Below are positions 1-7,697 of a DNA stretch of 64,000 nt, piece after piece. A model generated the notes under the pieces. The model worked only from the letters and a program-made list of their open reading frames with translations. It ran no database searches and had not been told where the DNA came from. A program made the translations under genes and the position numbers. The DNA is from Rhizobium pisi (lineage in GTDB: Bacteria; Pseudomonadota; Alphaproteobacteria; Rhizobiales; Rhizobiaceae). Numbering within the stretch: the stretch's first letter is position 1; every line of letters starts with the position of its first letter. The stretch lies in assembly GCF_003938655.1 (NCBI RefSeq), contig NZ_RJJT01000002.1:1-64000 (forward strand). Reading direction: 5' to 3'.

Positions 1-180
1 CATCTGGTCCGGCAGCGCCAGTTCCTCATGAACCAGTTCGTATGCCCCACCCCTATAGCTGAACGACGTGCCGGCCTGTTCGTCCATCATTCGGGCACGG
101 TGGCGGTAGGCGGCGGCCGAGACGATGCTGCGTCCCGCTCCCCTGCTGAGCACCTGCGCTCTGACGAACATGATCGCCAC
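1..180 (-). CDS. traA: Conjugative relaxase TraA, N-terminal end (partial, runs off the left edge)
   Basis: Only the first ~60 codons are in the window. They read MAIMFVRAQV..., with a SAAAYRHRARMMDEQ stretch and an LVHEELALP stretch typical of the N-terminal MobA/MobL (MOBQ) relaxase domain of rhizobial TraA. This protein nicks oriT and carries a C-terminal helicase, which is outside the window. The GTG at 180 is preferred because family members begin MAIMF; the ATG at 171 is the alternative. The gene is divergent from traC with the oriT between them, the standard rhizobial arrangement. Family assignment is firm; the exact start is not. Confidence 0.85.
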   Translation of the reverse strand, partial: MAIMFVRAQVLSRGAGRSIVSAAAYRHRARMMDEQAGTSFSYRGGAYELVHEELALPDQM

Positions 181-199
181 TGCCGCCTCCACATCACCC

Positions 200-236
200 G
201 AGTACGTCGCTACAGCGACGTATATTGCGCCCTCAA
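200..236. other. oriT with nic region of the Q/Ti type
   Basis: The traA-traC intergenic region contains an 8-bp inverted repeat (203-210 and 215-222, TACGTCGC/GCGACGTA) followed at once by TATTGCGCCCTC (223-234). The GCGCCCTC core and the adjacent inverted repeat match the known layout of RSF1010/Ti-type nic sites recognised by MOBQ relaxases such as TraA. Location between divergent traA and traCDG supports it. The exact nicked bond is inferred. Confidence 0.75.
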
Positions 237-268
237 ACCGATCGGACCGAAGGGCCGATGCCGCTTTT

Positions 269-297
269 CCGGAAGACGGCCATTGGCCGTCTTCCGG
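269..297. repeat. Perfect 13-bp inverted repeat in the oriT region
   Basis: CCGGAAGACGGCC (269-281) and its complement (285-297) are separated by only ATT. There is no T-tract after either arm, so it does not look like a classical terminator. It may be a hairpin of the transfer-origin region or a binding site for an accessory protein such as TraC or TraD. Confidence 0.6.
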
Positions 298-329
298 CTG
301 CGATGTTTTGGGGTTGGTGCAAAATAGCC

Positions 330-359
330 TATTTAACTATCGTTTTCTAGTTAGTATAA
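330..359 (+). promoter_or_regulatory. traC promoter/operator box (shared with virB and DUF1173)
   Basis: A 30-bp segment ends in AGTTAGTATAA, 41 nt before the traC ATG. Inside it TAACTA (334-339) and TAGTTA (348-353) form an inverted repeat. The box matches the one before virB at 21 of 30 positions and the one before the DUF1173 gene at 19 of 30. In Rhizobium etli, RctA is known to repress both virB and traCDG, so this is a reasonable RctA operator or shared promoter; direct binding is inferred. Confidence 0.55.
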
Positions 360-400
360 GCATCATGCTGAGGCTAATTTCAGGAAAGGAAGGTACACCA

Positions 401-688
401 ATGGCCGTAAAATCATCGATTTCTGATCTCGATGCACAGATGGAGAAGCTGCGAGAACGTCGGCGGGTTTTGATAGTTAAATCGGCCGAGCGATTTGCCC
501 GCGCGGCGACGAAATCCGGACTGGCGGAAATGGAGATCACCGACGAGGAGGTCGAGCGGATCTTCGAAGAGATCGCCGCTCGATTTCGCAAAGAGGAGAA
601 GAAAGGGGCCGGCGGCCCGCCTCCTCAAGCGCGTCGACCAGCAGCTGGTGGCGCTGGAACGGCGCTGGAGGTTTCACATGACGGCTGA
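401..688 (+). CDS. traC: Conjugal transfer protein TraC
   Basis: A 95-residue protein starting MAVKSSISDLDAQMEKLRER. It has a charged coiled-coil-like N-terminal half and an acidic/basic C-terminal tail, typical of rhizobial TraC, a small accessory protein of the TraA relaxosome. An AGGAAAGG ribosome-binding site precedes the ATG at 401, which is chosen over upstream in-frame ATGs that would run back into the oriT region. The 3' end overlaps traD by 11 nt, so traC, traD and traG form a coupled operon. Confidence 0.85.
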   Translation: MAVKSSISDLDAQMEKLRERRRVLIVKSAERFARAATKSGLAEMEITDEEVERIFEEIAARFRKEEKKGAGGPPPQARRPAAGGAGTALEVSHDG

Positions 689-917
689 GCGGAAGAAAGA
701 TGCACGCGAGAAATTTCTGCTTGGCGGCATCGTCGTGAAAGCTGGTCTGTCGATGGCGGACCGGGCGTTTCTGCTCGGCGGACTCATCGAGCTGGCGACA
801 GTGATGCCGGGATCGTCCGAACATCAGCGGCTACGCGATATCGGTGAAGAGGCGTTCAAGGCCCCTTCGCTCGATCCTTCTTCACCGCGCGTCGAGGAGA
901 ACGCCGGATGGCGCTGA
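678..917 (+). CDS. traD: Conjugal transfer protein TraD
   Basis: A 79-residue protein, MTAERKKDAREKFLLGG..., with the KAGL and DRAFLLGGL segments typical of the small rhizobial TraD family (TraD_Ti). It acts with TraC and TraG in substrate processing; its precise biochemical role is unsettled in the family. The ATG at 678 lies inside the end of traC, and the stop at 917 lies 10 nt inside traG, indicating translational coupling across traCDG. Confidence 0.8.
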   Translation: MTAERKKDAREKFLLGGIVVKAGLSMADRAFLLGGLIELATVMPGSSEHQRLRDIGEEAFKAPSLDPSSPRVEENAGWR

Positions 918-2821
918 AGGGTCGATTGCATGCAAGCCTGCTGCTGGTCTTCGTGCCGATCGCCGTGACAGCGATCACCGTCTACATCACCGGATGGCGA
1001 TGGTCGGCACTGGCTCACGGCCTAGCCGACAAAACCGAATATTGGTTTCTGCGAGCAGCCCCCGTGCCGGCGCTGCTGTTTGGGCCGCTCGCCGGACTTC
1101 TGGCCGTCTGGGCGTTGCCGCTGCATCGCCGACGGCCTGTCGCTATCGCCGGCCTCTTCTGCTTTCTCGTCGTCGCCGGATTCTACGCCTTGCGCGAATA
1201 TGGACGCCTGGTCCCATCAGTGGAGCGCGGCGTGGTCACATGGGACCAGGCGCTTTCCTATCTGGATCTCGTTGCCGTCATCGGCGCGCTGGCGGGCTTC
1301 ATGGCAGTGGCGGTCGCCGCCCGGATCTCTGTCGTCGTGCCCGAGGCTGTTAAACGGGCACGGGGCGGAACCTTCGGCGATGCCGATTGGCTCCCAATGT
1401 CGGCGGCGGCAAAGCTCTTTCCACCCGACGGTGAGATCGTCGTCGGCGAGCGTTACCGCGTCGACAAGGAAATCGTCCATCAGTTGCCCTTCGATCCGAA
1501 GGATCGCAGCACATGGGGACAGGGCGGCAAGGCGCCACTGCTCACCTACAGCCAAGATTTCGATTCCACCCATATGCTCTTCTTTGCCGGCTCGGGCGGA
1601 TACAAGACGACCAGCAACGTACTGCCAACCGCCTTGTGTTACACCGGCCCTCTGATCTGCCTCGATCCTTCCACCGAGGTCGCGCCAATGGTGGTCGAGC
1701 ATCGCACCCGTGCTCTCGGGCGTGAGGTCATGGTGCTCGATCCGGCTAACCCGATCATGGGCTTCAATGTCCTCGACGGCATCGACCACTCGACGCGGAA
1801 AGAGGAGGATATCGTCGGCATCGCCCACATGCTTCTGTCCGAAAGCCTGCGTTTTGAATCCTCGACAGGATCCTACTTCCAGAACCAGGCGCACAATCTC
1901 CTGACCGGACTGCTTGCCCATGTCATGTTGTCGCCGGAATATGCCGGCCGGCGGAACCTGCGCAGTCTGCGCCAGATCGTTTCCGAGCCAGAACCCTCCG
2001 TGCTCGCCATGCTACGCGACATTCAGGAACACTCGGAATCTCCCTTCATCCGCGAAACGCTCGGCGTCTTCACTAACATGACTGAACAGACCTTCTCCGG
2101 TGTCTATTCGACGGCGTCGAAGGATACGCAATGGCTCTCATTGGACAGTTACGCCGCGCTCGTCTGCGGCAATGCCTTCAGGTCGAATGATATCGTATCG
2201 GCCAGGAAGGATGTGTTCCTCAACATCCCGGCGTCGATCCTGCGCTCCTATCCCGGCATCGGGCGTGTCATCATCGGCTCTCTGATCAACGCCATGGTCC
2301 AGGCCGATGGCGGCTTCAGCCGCCGAGCGCTCTTCATGCTCGATGAGGTCGACCTGCTCGGCTATATGCGGGTGCTGGAAGAGGCGCGCGATCGCGGTCG
2401 CAAGTACGGCATCAGCATGATGCTCCTCTATCAATCGGTCGGGCAGTTGGAGCGGCACTTCGGGAAGGATGGCGCGACCTCATGGATCGATGGCTGCGCT
2501 TTCGCCTCCTACGCCGCGATCAAGGCGCTCGATACGGCGCGCAATCTTTCCGCCCAATGCGGGGAAATGACGGTTGAGGTGCAGGGGCGTTCGCGGAACA
2601 TCGGCTGGGACGCGAAAGGCGGCGGCGCGCGCAAATCCGAGAGCGTCAATTTCCAGCGCCGGCCGTTGATCATGCCGCACGAGATCACCCAGTCGATGCG
2701 CAAGGACGAACAGATCATCATCGTCCAGGGCCATAGCCCGATCCGTTGCGGCCGGGCGATCTATTTCCGGCGGAAGGATATGGACGCGCAAGCAAAGGCC
2801 AATCGCTTCGTGCGGACTTGA
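908..2821 (+). CDS. traG: Type IV coupling protein TraG (VirD4 family ATPase)
   Basis: A 637-residue coupling protein that links the relaxosome to the secretion channel. About three N-terminal hydrophobic segments lie within residues 1-140. A Walker A motif, GSGGYKTT, sits near residue 228 and a Walker B, LFMLDEVD, near residue 474. The length fits TraG/VirD4. No separate virD4 accompanies the virB operon downstream, so this protein probably serves that channel. It overlaps traD by 10 nt and is the last gene of traCDG. Confidence 0.95.
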   Translation: MALKGRLHASLLLVFVPIAVTAITVYITGWRWSALAHGLADKTEYWFLRAAPVPALLFGPLAGLLAVWALPLHRRRPVAIAGLFCFLVVAGFYALREYGRLVPSVERGVVTWDQALSYLDLVAVIGALAGFMAVAVAARISVVVPEAVKRARGGTFGDADWLPMSAAAKLFPPDGEIVVGERYRVDKEIVHQLPFDPKDRSTWGQGGKAPLLTYSQDFDSTHMLFFAGSGGYKTTSNVLPTALCYTGPLICLDPSTEVAPMVVEHRTRALGREVMVLDPANPIMGFNVLDGIDHSTRKEEDIVGIAHMLLSESLRFESSTGSYFQNQAHNLLTGLLAHVMLSPEYAGRRNLRSLRQIVSEPEPSVLAMLRDIQEHSESPFIRETLGVFTNMTEQTFSGVYSTASKDTQWLSLDSYAALVCGNAFRSNDIVSARKDVFLNIPASILRSYPGIGRVIIGSLINAMVQADGGFSRRALFMLDEVDLLGYMRVLEEARDRGRKYGISMMLLYQSVGQLERHFGKDGATSWIDGCAFASYAAIKALDTARNLSAQCGEMTVEVQGRSRNIGWDAKGGGARKSESVNFQRRPLIMPHEITQSMRKDEQIIIVQGHSPIRCGRAIYFRRKDMDAQAKANRFVRT

Positions 2822-2891
2822 TGGCGAGGGCAAGCCTGCCTCTCCGGGTTTCAGTGGTATTGAGGAAGTGTACAATGAGGAAAGAGCTGCC

Positions 2892-3050
2892 TCACGGCAA
2901 CTCCTCCTCGGCGTATTTGGCAAGTTCGGCGCGCGCGGCTTCCAGCTCCGCCTTGATGCGGCGACGCTCCTCGACGGTAGGTGCTTCTCTGGCTTCAAGG
3001 CGCAGTTCCTCGATGGTGCATTCGATGTTGAAGGCGCTTTCGTTCGTCAT
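2892..3050 (-). CDS. Small acidic hypothetical protein
   Basis: A 52-residue protein, MTNESAFNIECTIEELRLEA... ending AKYAEEELP, strongly charged and predicted to be helical. A clear AAGGAG lies 6 nt before the ATG at 3050; an ATG two codons earlier directly abuts the AAGGAG and is less likely. It is tail-to-tail with traG. I do not recognise a function; small charged proteins of this kind occur beside tra genes on rhizobial plasmids. Confidence 0.6.
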   Translation of the reverse strand: MTNESAFNIECTIEELRLEAREAPTVEERRRIKAELEAARAELAKYAEEELP

Positions 3051-3280
3051 CGTCATCTCCTTGTTGACGTGAAAGATGACGCCGGCAGTCGTGAGGATCG
3101 GGCCGGGTCAAGGTTCGCGTCAGCGACCGGCGGAGCCGGCGCGCGGAGGGGCCGATTTTGTCGGAGCGGAGTGCAACGCAGCGGAGGCAAAATTGGAGGC
3201 GCCGCACGACCTTGAGGCGGCCCGGTCCTCATGACAGGCTTGATGATCTGAGCAGACAGCTCACGTTTCGTTTGGCACCA

Positions 3281-3311
3281 GAAAACAGGCGGCGGGCAAA
3301 GCCTGCCGCCT
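3281..3311 (-). terminator. Probable rho-independent terminator after the DUF736 gene
   Basis: On the minus strand a GC-rich stem (AGGCGGCAGGC / GCCCGCCGCCT, loop TTT; one mismatch) is followed by GTTTTC. It lies about 55 nt past the stop codon of the DUF736 gene. Confidence 0.55.
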
Positions 3312-3366
3312 CAGATGTGTCACCGCCGAAGCCGGCCCCGATCGCTCGAGGCCGGCAGCTCGTCAT

Positions 3367-3690
3367 TCAGTTTGGATTGTTCCAGAGGATGACCTTGCGG
3401 TTCGGCTCGCCGCCGGGGGCTTGCGCGAGGTTGCCGAAGATTACGCCGATCTCCGGGGCCTCCAGCTTCACCGAAAGGTATTCCTCGCCAGTCTGGCGGG
3501 CGATACGGTTCCAGCCCGCGCCGATCTCGAAGCCGGTCTTGCGATGGATGATGCGATAGTCGGGAGCTTCCTCGCTCGCCTTGTGGGGGTTCGGGACGAT
3601 GGCGATCGGGGCATTGACCCGGATGGTGGCGAAGATGCCTTCGAGGCTGCCGTCGGTCTTCTGCGTCAGGGTTGCGATCGTGGTGGCCAT
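3367..3690 (-). CDS. DUF736 family protein
   Basis: A 107-residue protein, MATTIATLTQKTDGSLEGIF..., with the RIIHRKTGFEIGAGWNRI and YLSVKLEAPE segments characteristic of DUF736. This family is abundant on plasmids and islands of Rhizobiales; its molecular function is unknown. A GAAGGAGAC ribosome-binding site precedes the ATG. That site lies at the edge of a long inverted repeat (3701-3726 with 3841-3866), so translation could be controlled by a long-range stem. Confidence 0.9.
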   Translation of the reverse strand: MATTIATLTQKTDGSLEGIFATIRVNAPIAIVPNPHKASEEAPDYRIIHRKTGFEIGAGWNRIARQTGEEYLSVKLEAPEIGVIFGNLAQAPGGEPNRKVILWNNPN

Positions 3691-3700
3691 GGTATTGTCT

Positions 3701-3866
3701 CCTTCGGTTGCTCGGGACCATTCCCGATGGCGCCCGAAGAAGGGGCCGAGCCGCAGGCGTCACCGGAGCGCCAGCGCAGGGAAACCCCTTGCGGGTTGAC
3801 GCTAGTGGCGGCCGGTCCCTTAAAAAGGCGACATGGAGAACGGGAATGGTCCCGCGCGACCGAAGG
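3701..3866 (-). promoter_or_regulatory. DUF736 leader with a 26-bp near-perfect inverted repeat
   Basis: Arms at 3701-3726 and 3841-3866 are reverse complements at 24 of 26 positions and enclose 114 bp of GC-rich sequence. The DUF736-proximal arm ends in the AAGG of the gene's Shine-Dalgarno. An RNA of this leader could fold into a stem that hides the ribosome-binding site; alternatively the arms are two oppositely oriented protein sites or an old inverted duplication. Confidence 0.5.
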
Positions 3867-4349
3867 TCGGGACGAACCATTATGGCCGCTCGGTCCAGCG
3901 CTTGCGAAAAGACCAGGAGCTCTTGGAATACCCTCCGCCATCTCGCGCAAAGCCCTCGCCGCTCCTGACCACCGTAAGCGGGAAGCGCCCACCCACTGCT
4001 CCATCATCATATGTCGGCACCAGGCGGAACCGACACGGTGATCGCATCCGCGCTGCAGGCCGTGCAACTGCCGGGTGGGTTGTTCACTCCGAGATCGAAT
4101 ACGTGATGTTAGCCGACACGCCCCAGCAGCGCGGCTGACGGATCCGACAGTGTTCCGCCAGGCACCCAGCTTGAGCGCCCTGGCCAGCCCGCGTGATTGA
4201 GACCGGTTTCGTCGAGCGTTCTTCGCCAGGCCCAGGACGCGCCAACACATCACAAAACGGAATCCATCGGCTGCAAAGGATTCCAAACTCTCGTTGGACA
4301 GCGTCGGTCCGAGCAGGAATGATTCCCGGCATGAGCCGAAAGTCGTTCC
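3867..4349. other. Gene-free stretch, probably degenerate
   Basis: Open frames in this ~480 bp are short, overlap each other on both strands, have no convincing ribosome-binding sites and give low-complexity Arg/Ser-rich translations. I recognise no family. It lies between the DUF736 leader and broken WGR/DUF2493 pieces, so it is probably debris. Confidence 0.5.
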
Positions 4350-4413
4350 ACCTCCATTGTCAGCGCATCGAAGCCAGCCGCAACATGGCGCGCTATTACA
4401 CGCTTGCAATCGA
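4350..4413 (+). pseudogene. WGR-domain gene fragment
   Basis: The plus strand encodes RIEASRNMARYYTLAI, matching the start of the WGR-domain protein remnant at 38.7 kb (RIDPSRNMARFYRLSI). The match stops at ~4413, exactly where the oppositely oriented DUF2493 remnant begins. Only ~20 codons of the domain remain, with no recognisable start, so it is a relic. Confidence 0.5.
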
Positions 4414-4800
4414 TGCCAGAGCCGGGAAACACGATGACGCCAGTCGGCATGACCGAGAGCATCTCGTCGTTGCGGCGGAATGGAGCGGCCTTGGCATGCT
4501 TCCTCCAGTTCGGCGTGAAGGTGATCTGTGTCACGTTGCGGGCCTCGGCCCAGCAGGCTGCTATACGCTCGGCGCCTTTCGGCGCACCGCCGTGGAGCAG
4601 AATCATATCTGGATGCTTGAGTTGCGCCTGGTCGAGCTTTGCCTAGATGCGTTGGTGATCGTTGTAATCCATACCGCCGGAGAAAGCGATCTTGGTCCCG
4701 GCCGGGATCAGCACCTCGGTCTCGGCGCGGCGGCGTGCGGAAAGGAAATCCCTGGAGTCGATCATCGCCGCGGTGATGTTGGCTTCGTGGCCCCTCTCTT
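4412..4800 (-). pseudogene. DUF2493 (SLOG-superfamily) gene remnant
   Basis: On the minus strand, ITAAMIDSRDFLSARRRAET, IPAGTKIAFSGGMDYNDHQR, HPDMILLHGGAPKGAE and TGVIVFPGSGI are colinear with the C-terminal half of rhizobial plasmid DUF2493 proteins. Three defects are visible: an in-frame TAG at 4645-4643 where family members have Trp (RI-W-x-KLD), loss of the last residues after FPGSGI, and no N-terminal half. A 118-codon open frame persists after the stop but ends in unrelated sequence. Judged non-functional. Confidence 0.7.
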
Positions 4801-4886
4801 ACTCTTCCGTTACGGCCGCGCACCTGCGTCCTGCTGGCCTGCAGCGGAAAATTCATGCGGTTGCCAACTTCCAGATTTCGGATCCA

Positions 4887-4919
4887 TGACTTCCAATCAA
4901 CAACTCGTTGACTTCCAAT
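4887..4919. repeat. Short direct repeats between two gene remnants
   Basis: TGACTTCCAAT occurs at 4887-4897 and again at 4909-4919. The pair lies in the AT-richer seam between the DUF2493 remnant and the DUF4143 remnant and could be an insertion footprint. It is too short to assign to an element. Confidence 0.4.
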
Positions 4920-4946
4920 TTTCATGGTTGAGAATTCCTATTTCGG

Positions 4947-5107
4947 AAGGCACGCGCCACCGTCAAGGCCAGCGATCTTGGAGGATTGAAGGAGCTGGCG
5001 GAAACATGCGGGGAGAAGTTCGCCTTCGGAGTCGTCCTTTATGACAGCACCGATGTCGTCCCCTCGGCGACCGGTTGCAGAAGCTCCCCTCGTGCCTTTG
5101 GCGATTA
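4947..5107 (+). pseudogene. C-terminal remnant of a DUF4143/AAA ATPase gene
   Basis: The plus strand reads ATVKASDLGGLKELAETCGE then KFAFGVVLYDSTDVVP, matching the C-terminal DUF4143 region of large plasmid AAA ATPases. After VVP the frame is lost: the expected GDRL-x-x-LPSCLW continuation is found in a shifted frame (GDRLQKLPSCLWRLA). No N-terminal part or start is present. It is a relic next to the DUF1173 gene. Confidence 0.6.
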
Positions 5108-5135
5108 GCCGTTTCCAGTCGCTCGGACCTACAAC

Positions 5136-5165
5136 CGATATACTACCTATTTTAAGATAGTATAA
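5136..5165 (+). promoter_or_regulatory. DUF1173 upstream box resembling the traC and virB boxes
   Basis: The segment ends in AGATAGTATAA and contains ATACTA (5140-5145) opposed by TAGTAT (5158-5163). Aligned on the terminal AGTATAA it matches the traC box at 19 of 30 positions. It lies 29 nt before the ATG at 5195. A shared promoter or operator is inferred. Confidence 0.45.
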
Positions 5166-5194
5166 CCGTCAAGGTTCGTGCTACGCATTCTCAC

Positions 5195-6430
5195 GTGGTT
5201 TGGTCGGCCGTTCCGGCGAAAGATGATTGTGAGAGCGATGTGCGACAGTTTCTGATTGGCGGGCAGGCGTTCGATGGCGACGCACCCGAGCTTTCGGCCC
5301 GGCTCGAACATGCCTACGCGCAGAAGCTGCGGCCACTTTGCCGATGCAAAGAGCCGCCGCTTCCCATGTACATCGCCCGCGTCGACGATCTTTATGTCAT
5401 CAAGCGCATGCCACTTTCGGGGCGGGACCATGACCCCGCATGTCCGTCCTACGAACCGCCCTACGAATTATCAGGTTTGGGATCTTTGATCGGCAACGCG
5501 ATCCAGATCGACGCGAGTGGGAAGGCTGCTCTGCAGCTGGATTTTCCCCTGACGAAGAAAGGCGCACGCAGCACACCCGCATCTCGCCCAGAGGCATCTT
5601 TGCCGGCGCTGCGCAATGAGACAAAGAAGCTCTCTTTGCGCGCCGTCCTGCACTATCTCTGGGAGGCGGGAGAACTGACGGAATGGCGCTCTTCGTGGGC
5701 CGGCAAACGTGGCTGGGGCCGGGTGCGGACAAGTCTCATCAACGCCGCCTCACAAATGACCGCTCGCGGTGGAGCTTTGAATGACATTCTGTTCGTGCCG
5801 GAAGGGTTTCATCAGGATGACCGGGAAGGTATAGCCGCCCGGCGGGCGGCGGCCCTGGCCGGTGCCTATGCCTCCGGTTCTGGGCCCCGGAAGCTGATGG
5901 TGAGCGTGGCGGAAATCAAGGAGTTCATTGCTGCCCGCGGTGGCCAGAAAATCGCCGTTCGTCATCATCCCTTCCCCTTCATGATTGAAGATGGGACATG
6001 GAAGCGATTGAGCGTAAAATACGAGACGGAGCTCGAACTGTGGCGGTCGAGTGAAGACTTCCATCTGATCATGATTGCGACGTTCTCGATATCCGCTGGG
6101 GGGATCACCTCTATCGAGGAGATCGCCATGATGGTTGTCAACGAGTACTGGATCCCGTTCGAGAGCATCCATGAGCAACATCTTCTGGAAAGGCTCTCAA
6201 GATTGAAGCGCAAGAGCGTGAAAGGCCTGCGTTTCAATCTCTCTCGGGAGCAACCGGTCGTCTCGGTCACCTTGCCGGAACAACACCCGGCTCCCGTCGC
6301 CATGTTCATTGTGCCTCCTGGTGCCGGTGAAGATTACGAGAGGGCGCTGGCCGAAATGATCGAGGCGAGGCCTGAAATAACAGCATGGATCTGGCGTGTT
6401 TCGGAGGAAGAGATGCCGAAGCTCCCATGA
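5195..6430 (+). CDS. DUF1173 family protein
   Basis: A 411-residue protein of the DUF1173 family, common on rhizobial plasmids and of unknown function. Visible hallmarks are RPLCRCKEPPLPMYIARVDD (a Cys-x-Cys near residue 50), YVIKRMPLSGRDHDPACPSY and YEPPYELSGLG near the N-terminus, the Trp-rich middle and the C-terminal AWIWRVSEEE. The CxC and HDPxC pattern suggests a metal-binding N-terminal region (inference). GTG at 5240 (VRQFLIGG) is an alternative start that agrees better with the family N-terminus. A tra/vir-like box lies upstream. Confidence 0.85.
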   Translation: MVWSAVPAKDDCESDVRQFLIGGQAFDGDAPELSARLEHAYAQKLRPLCRCKEPPLPMYIARVDDLYVIKRMPLSGRDHDPACPSYEPPYELSGLGSLIGNAIQIDASGKAALQLDFPLTKKGARSTPASRPEASLPALRNETKKLSLRAVLHYLWEAGELTEWRSSWAGKRGWGRVRTSLINAASQMTARGGALNDILFVPEGFHQDDREGIAARRAAALAGAYASGSGPRKLMVSVAEIKEFIAARGGQKIAVRHHPFPFMIEDGTWKRLSVKYETELELWRSSEDFHLIMIATFSISAGGITSIEEIAMMVVNEYWIPFESIHEQHLLERLSRLKRKSVKGLRFNLSREQPVVSVTLPEQHPAPVAMFIVPPGAGEDYERALAEMIEARPEITAWIWRVSEEEMPKLP

Positions 6431-6776
6431 TCGGAAGAGGCAAAATGTCTAGTTTTTTTAGTAATACTGACAATGGAATTGCTCCCGCACAGAGATCGAC
6501 GCTGCCGAACGGTCGCAACCGAGACGAAGAAGTCGAGCGGCGATTTCTTCCTCATCTCCGCGAAAATGCGCAGGCTTAGATGTATCCGATGGTCAACGCC
6601 ATCCTTGCAGGCGCCTCGAACGACGCGTCTGGGGATGTCGGAGGCGACGGGAGCAAGAGTCGGACCTTGGCTGCGGCTGCCAAAGCGTCGATATCGTCGG
6701 GAGCCGTGATTAGCCTTGTCTATCACGTGGCTATCGGGCTGTTACAGTGATCCGCGTCTCTCATGGCTGAGGCGGC
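6431..6776. other. Intergenic stretch between DUF1173 and ardC
   Basis: About 345 bp between convergent genes. The only readable item is a plus-strand open frame at 6589-6750 (53 codons, MVNAILAGASNDASGDVGGD... ending SLVYHVAIGLLQ) without a good ribosome-binding site. It may be a tail of a lost gene. Nothing else is recognisable. Confidence 0.4.
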
Positions 6777-7697
6777 TCACGCCGCCTCCTCCTCTTCCAG
6801 GTCCGGCTGCAAGGAATGCAGGTAATCGACGGCCCGCTGCGCATGCGCTGCCGCAGAAAAGATGGCGCGCTTGTCGTTGCCGAGAACCTTGAGCCAGCCA
6901 TCGAGATAGCTTGCGTGGTCGGGGCGTGGTTCCAGTTCAGGGACGATGCCAAGATCGGCGCAAAGAAAGCAGCTCCCAAGTTCCGCGATCAGTTCTTCGC
7001 GGGCGCGTTCGCTCCTGTCTTTAGCATAGCGGCTGAGGTCACGATTAAGCCTCCGCGGTGCAGCGGTCCAGTGTGTTATCTCGTGACTAAGGATGGCCAC
7101 ATAGGAGGCGTCGTCCCTGAAGGCATTCAAGCATGGCATCTGGATGTAATCCCGAACGGCGGCATAATAGGCCGCCGATCCGCCGTGCCGGATCAGCGCG
7201 CCGGTATTGGCAAAGAAGCGAGCGGCGTCGCCGATGCGGCTCATCGGATCCTGGACAGCCGCCATTTCAGGAAAGCGCCCATAAAGACCGGCGATCTGAT
7301 CGGTGTTGAACACCGTGTAGGCTTTGAGGAACGGTATATTCTGTTCGATCTCAGTGCCTCTGTCGATTGTCTCGGTGCGGATGAACGAACTGGCAAAGAC
7401 CACGGTTGTGCCGGTTTCGCCCTTGCGGACGGCGCCGCCGAGCTCTTTTGCCTGGCGAAACGTCATCCACCTCGATGACTTAAAGCCGCGCGCTATGGCT
7501 TCAGACCAGAGGAGCAGAACGTTGATCCCGGTGTAGGGTTGACCGTTGTGGCGCAGTGGCCGGCTGACCTCGACTGTCGCACCTCCCGTCGTCCACGGTT
7601 TGGTCCATGACCGCACACCCTGTTCGAGATCGGCGATGATCTTCGTGGTGATGCGGCTGTAGATGTCGGAGCGTTGGTTAGATTGTTGCCTGCCCAT
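6777..7697 (-). CDS. ardC: ArdC-like antirestriction protein (DUF1738, zincin metallopeptidase)
   Basis: A 306-residue protein with the ArdC layout. An N-terminal ssDNA-binding domain (residues ~5-125, with RPLRHNGQPYTGINVLLLW and FRQAKELGG) is followed by a C-terminal metallopeptidase-like domain with HEITHW near residue 205 and a downstream ELIAELG that supplies the third ligand. ArdC proteins protect incoming plasmid DNA from restriction during conjugation. An ACGGAGG ribosome-binding site sits close to the ATG at 7697. It probably belongs to the leading region of the plasmid. Confidence 0.9.
   Translation of the reverse strand: MGRQQSNQRSDIYSRITTKIIADLEQGVRSWTKPWTTGGATVEVSRPLRHNGQPYTGINVLLLWSEAIARGFKSSRWMTFRQAKELGGAVRKGETGTTVVFASSFIRTETIDRGTEIEQNIPFLKAYTVFNTDQIAGLYGRFPEMAAVQDPMSRIGDAARFFANTGALIRHGGSAAYYAAVRDYIQMPCLNAFRDDASYVAILSHEITHWTAAPRRLNRDLSRYAKDRSERAREELIAELGSCFLCADLGIVPELEPRPDHASYLDGWLKVLGNDKRAIFSAAAHAQRAVDYLHSLQPDLEEEEAA

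Noticed and set aside
3666..4925. A 419-codon minus-strand frame through the DUF736 leader and debris
   Set aside because: Its translation is Arg/Ser-rich shadow sequence, and the recognisable DUF2493 blocks lie in another frame.
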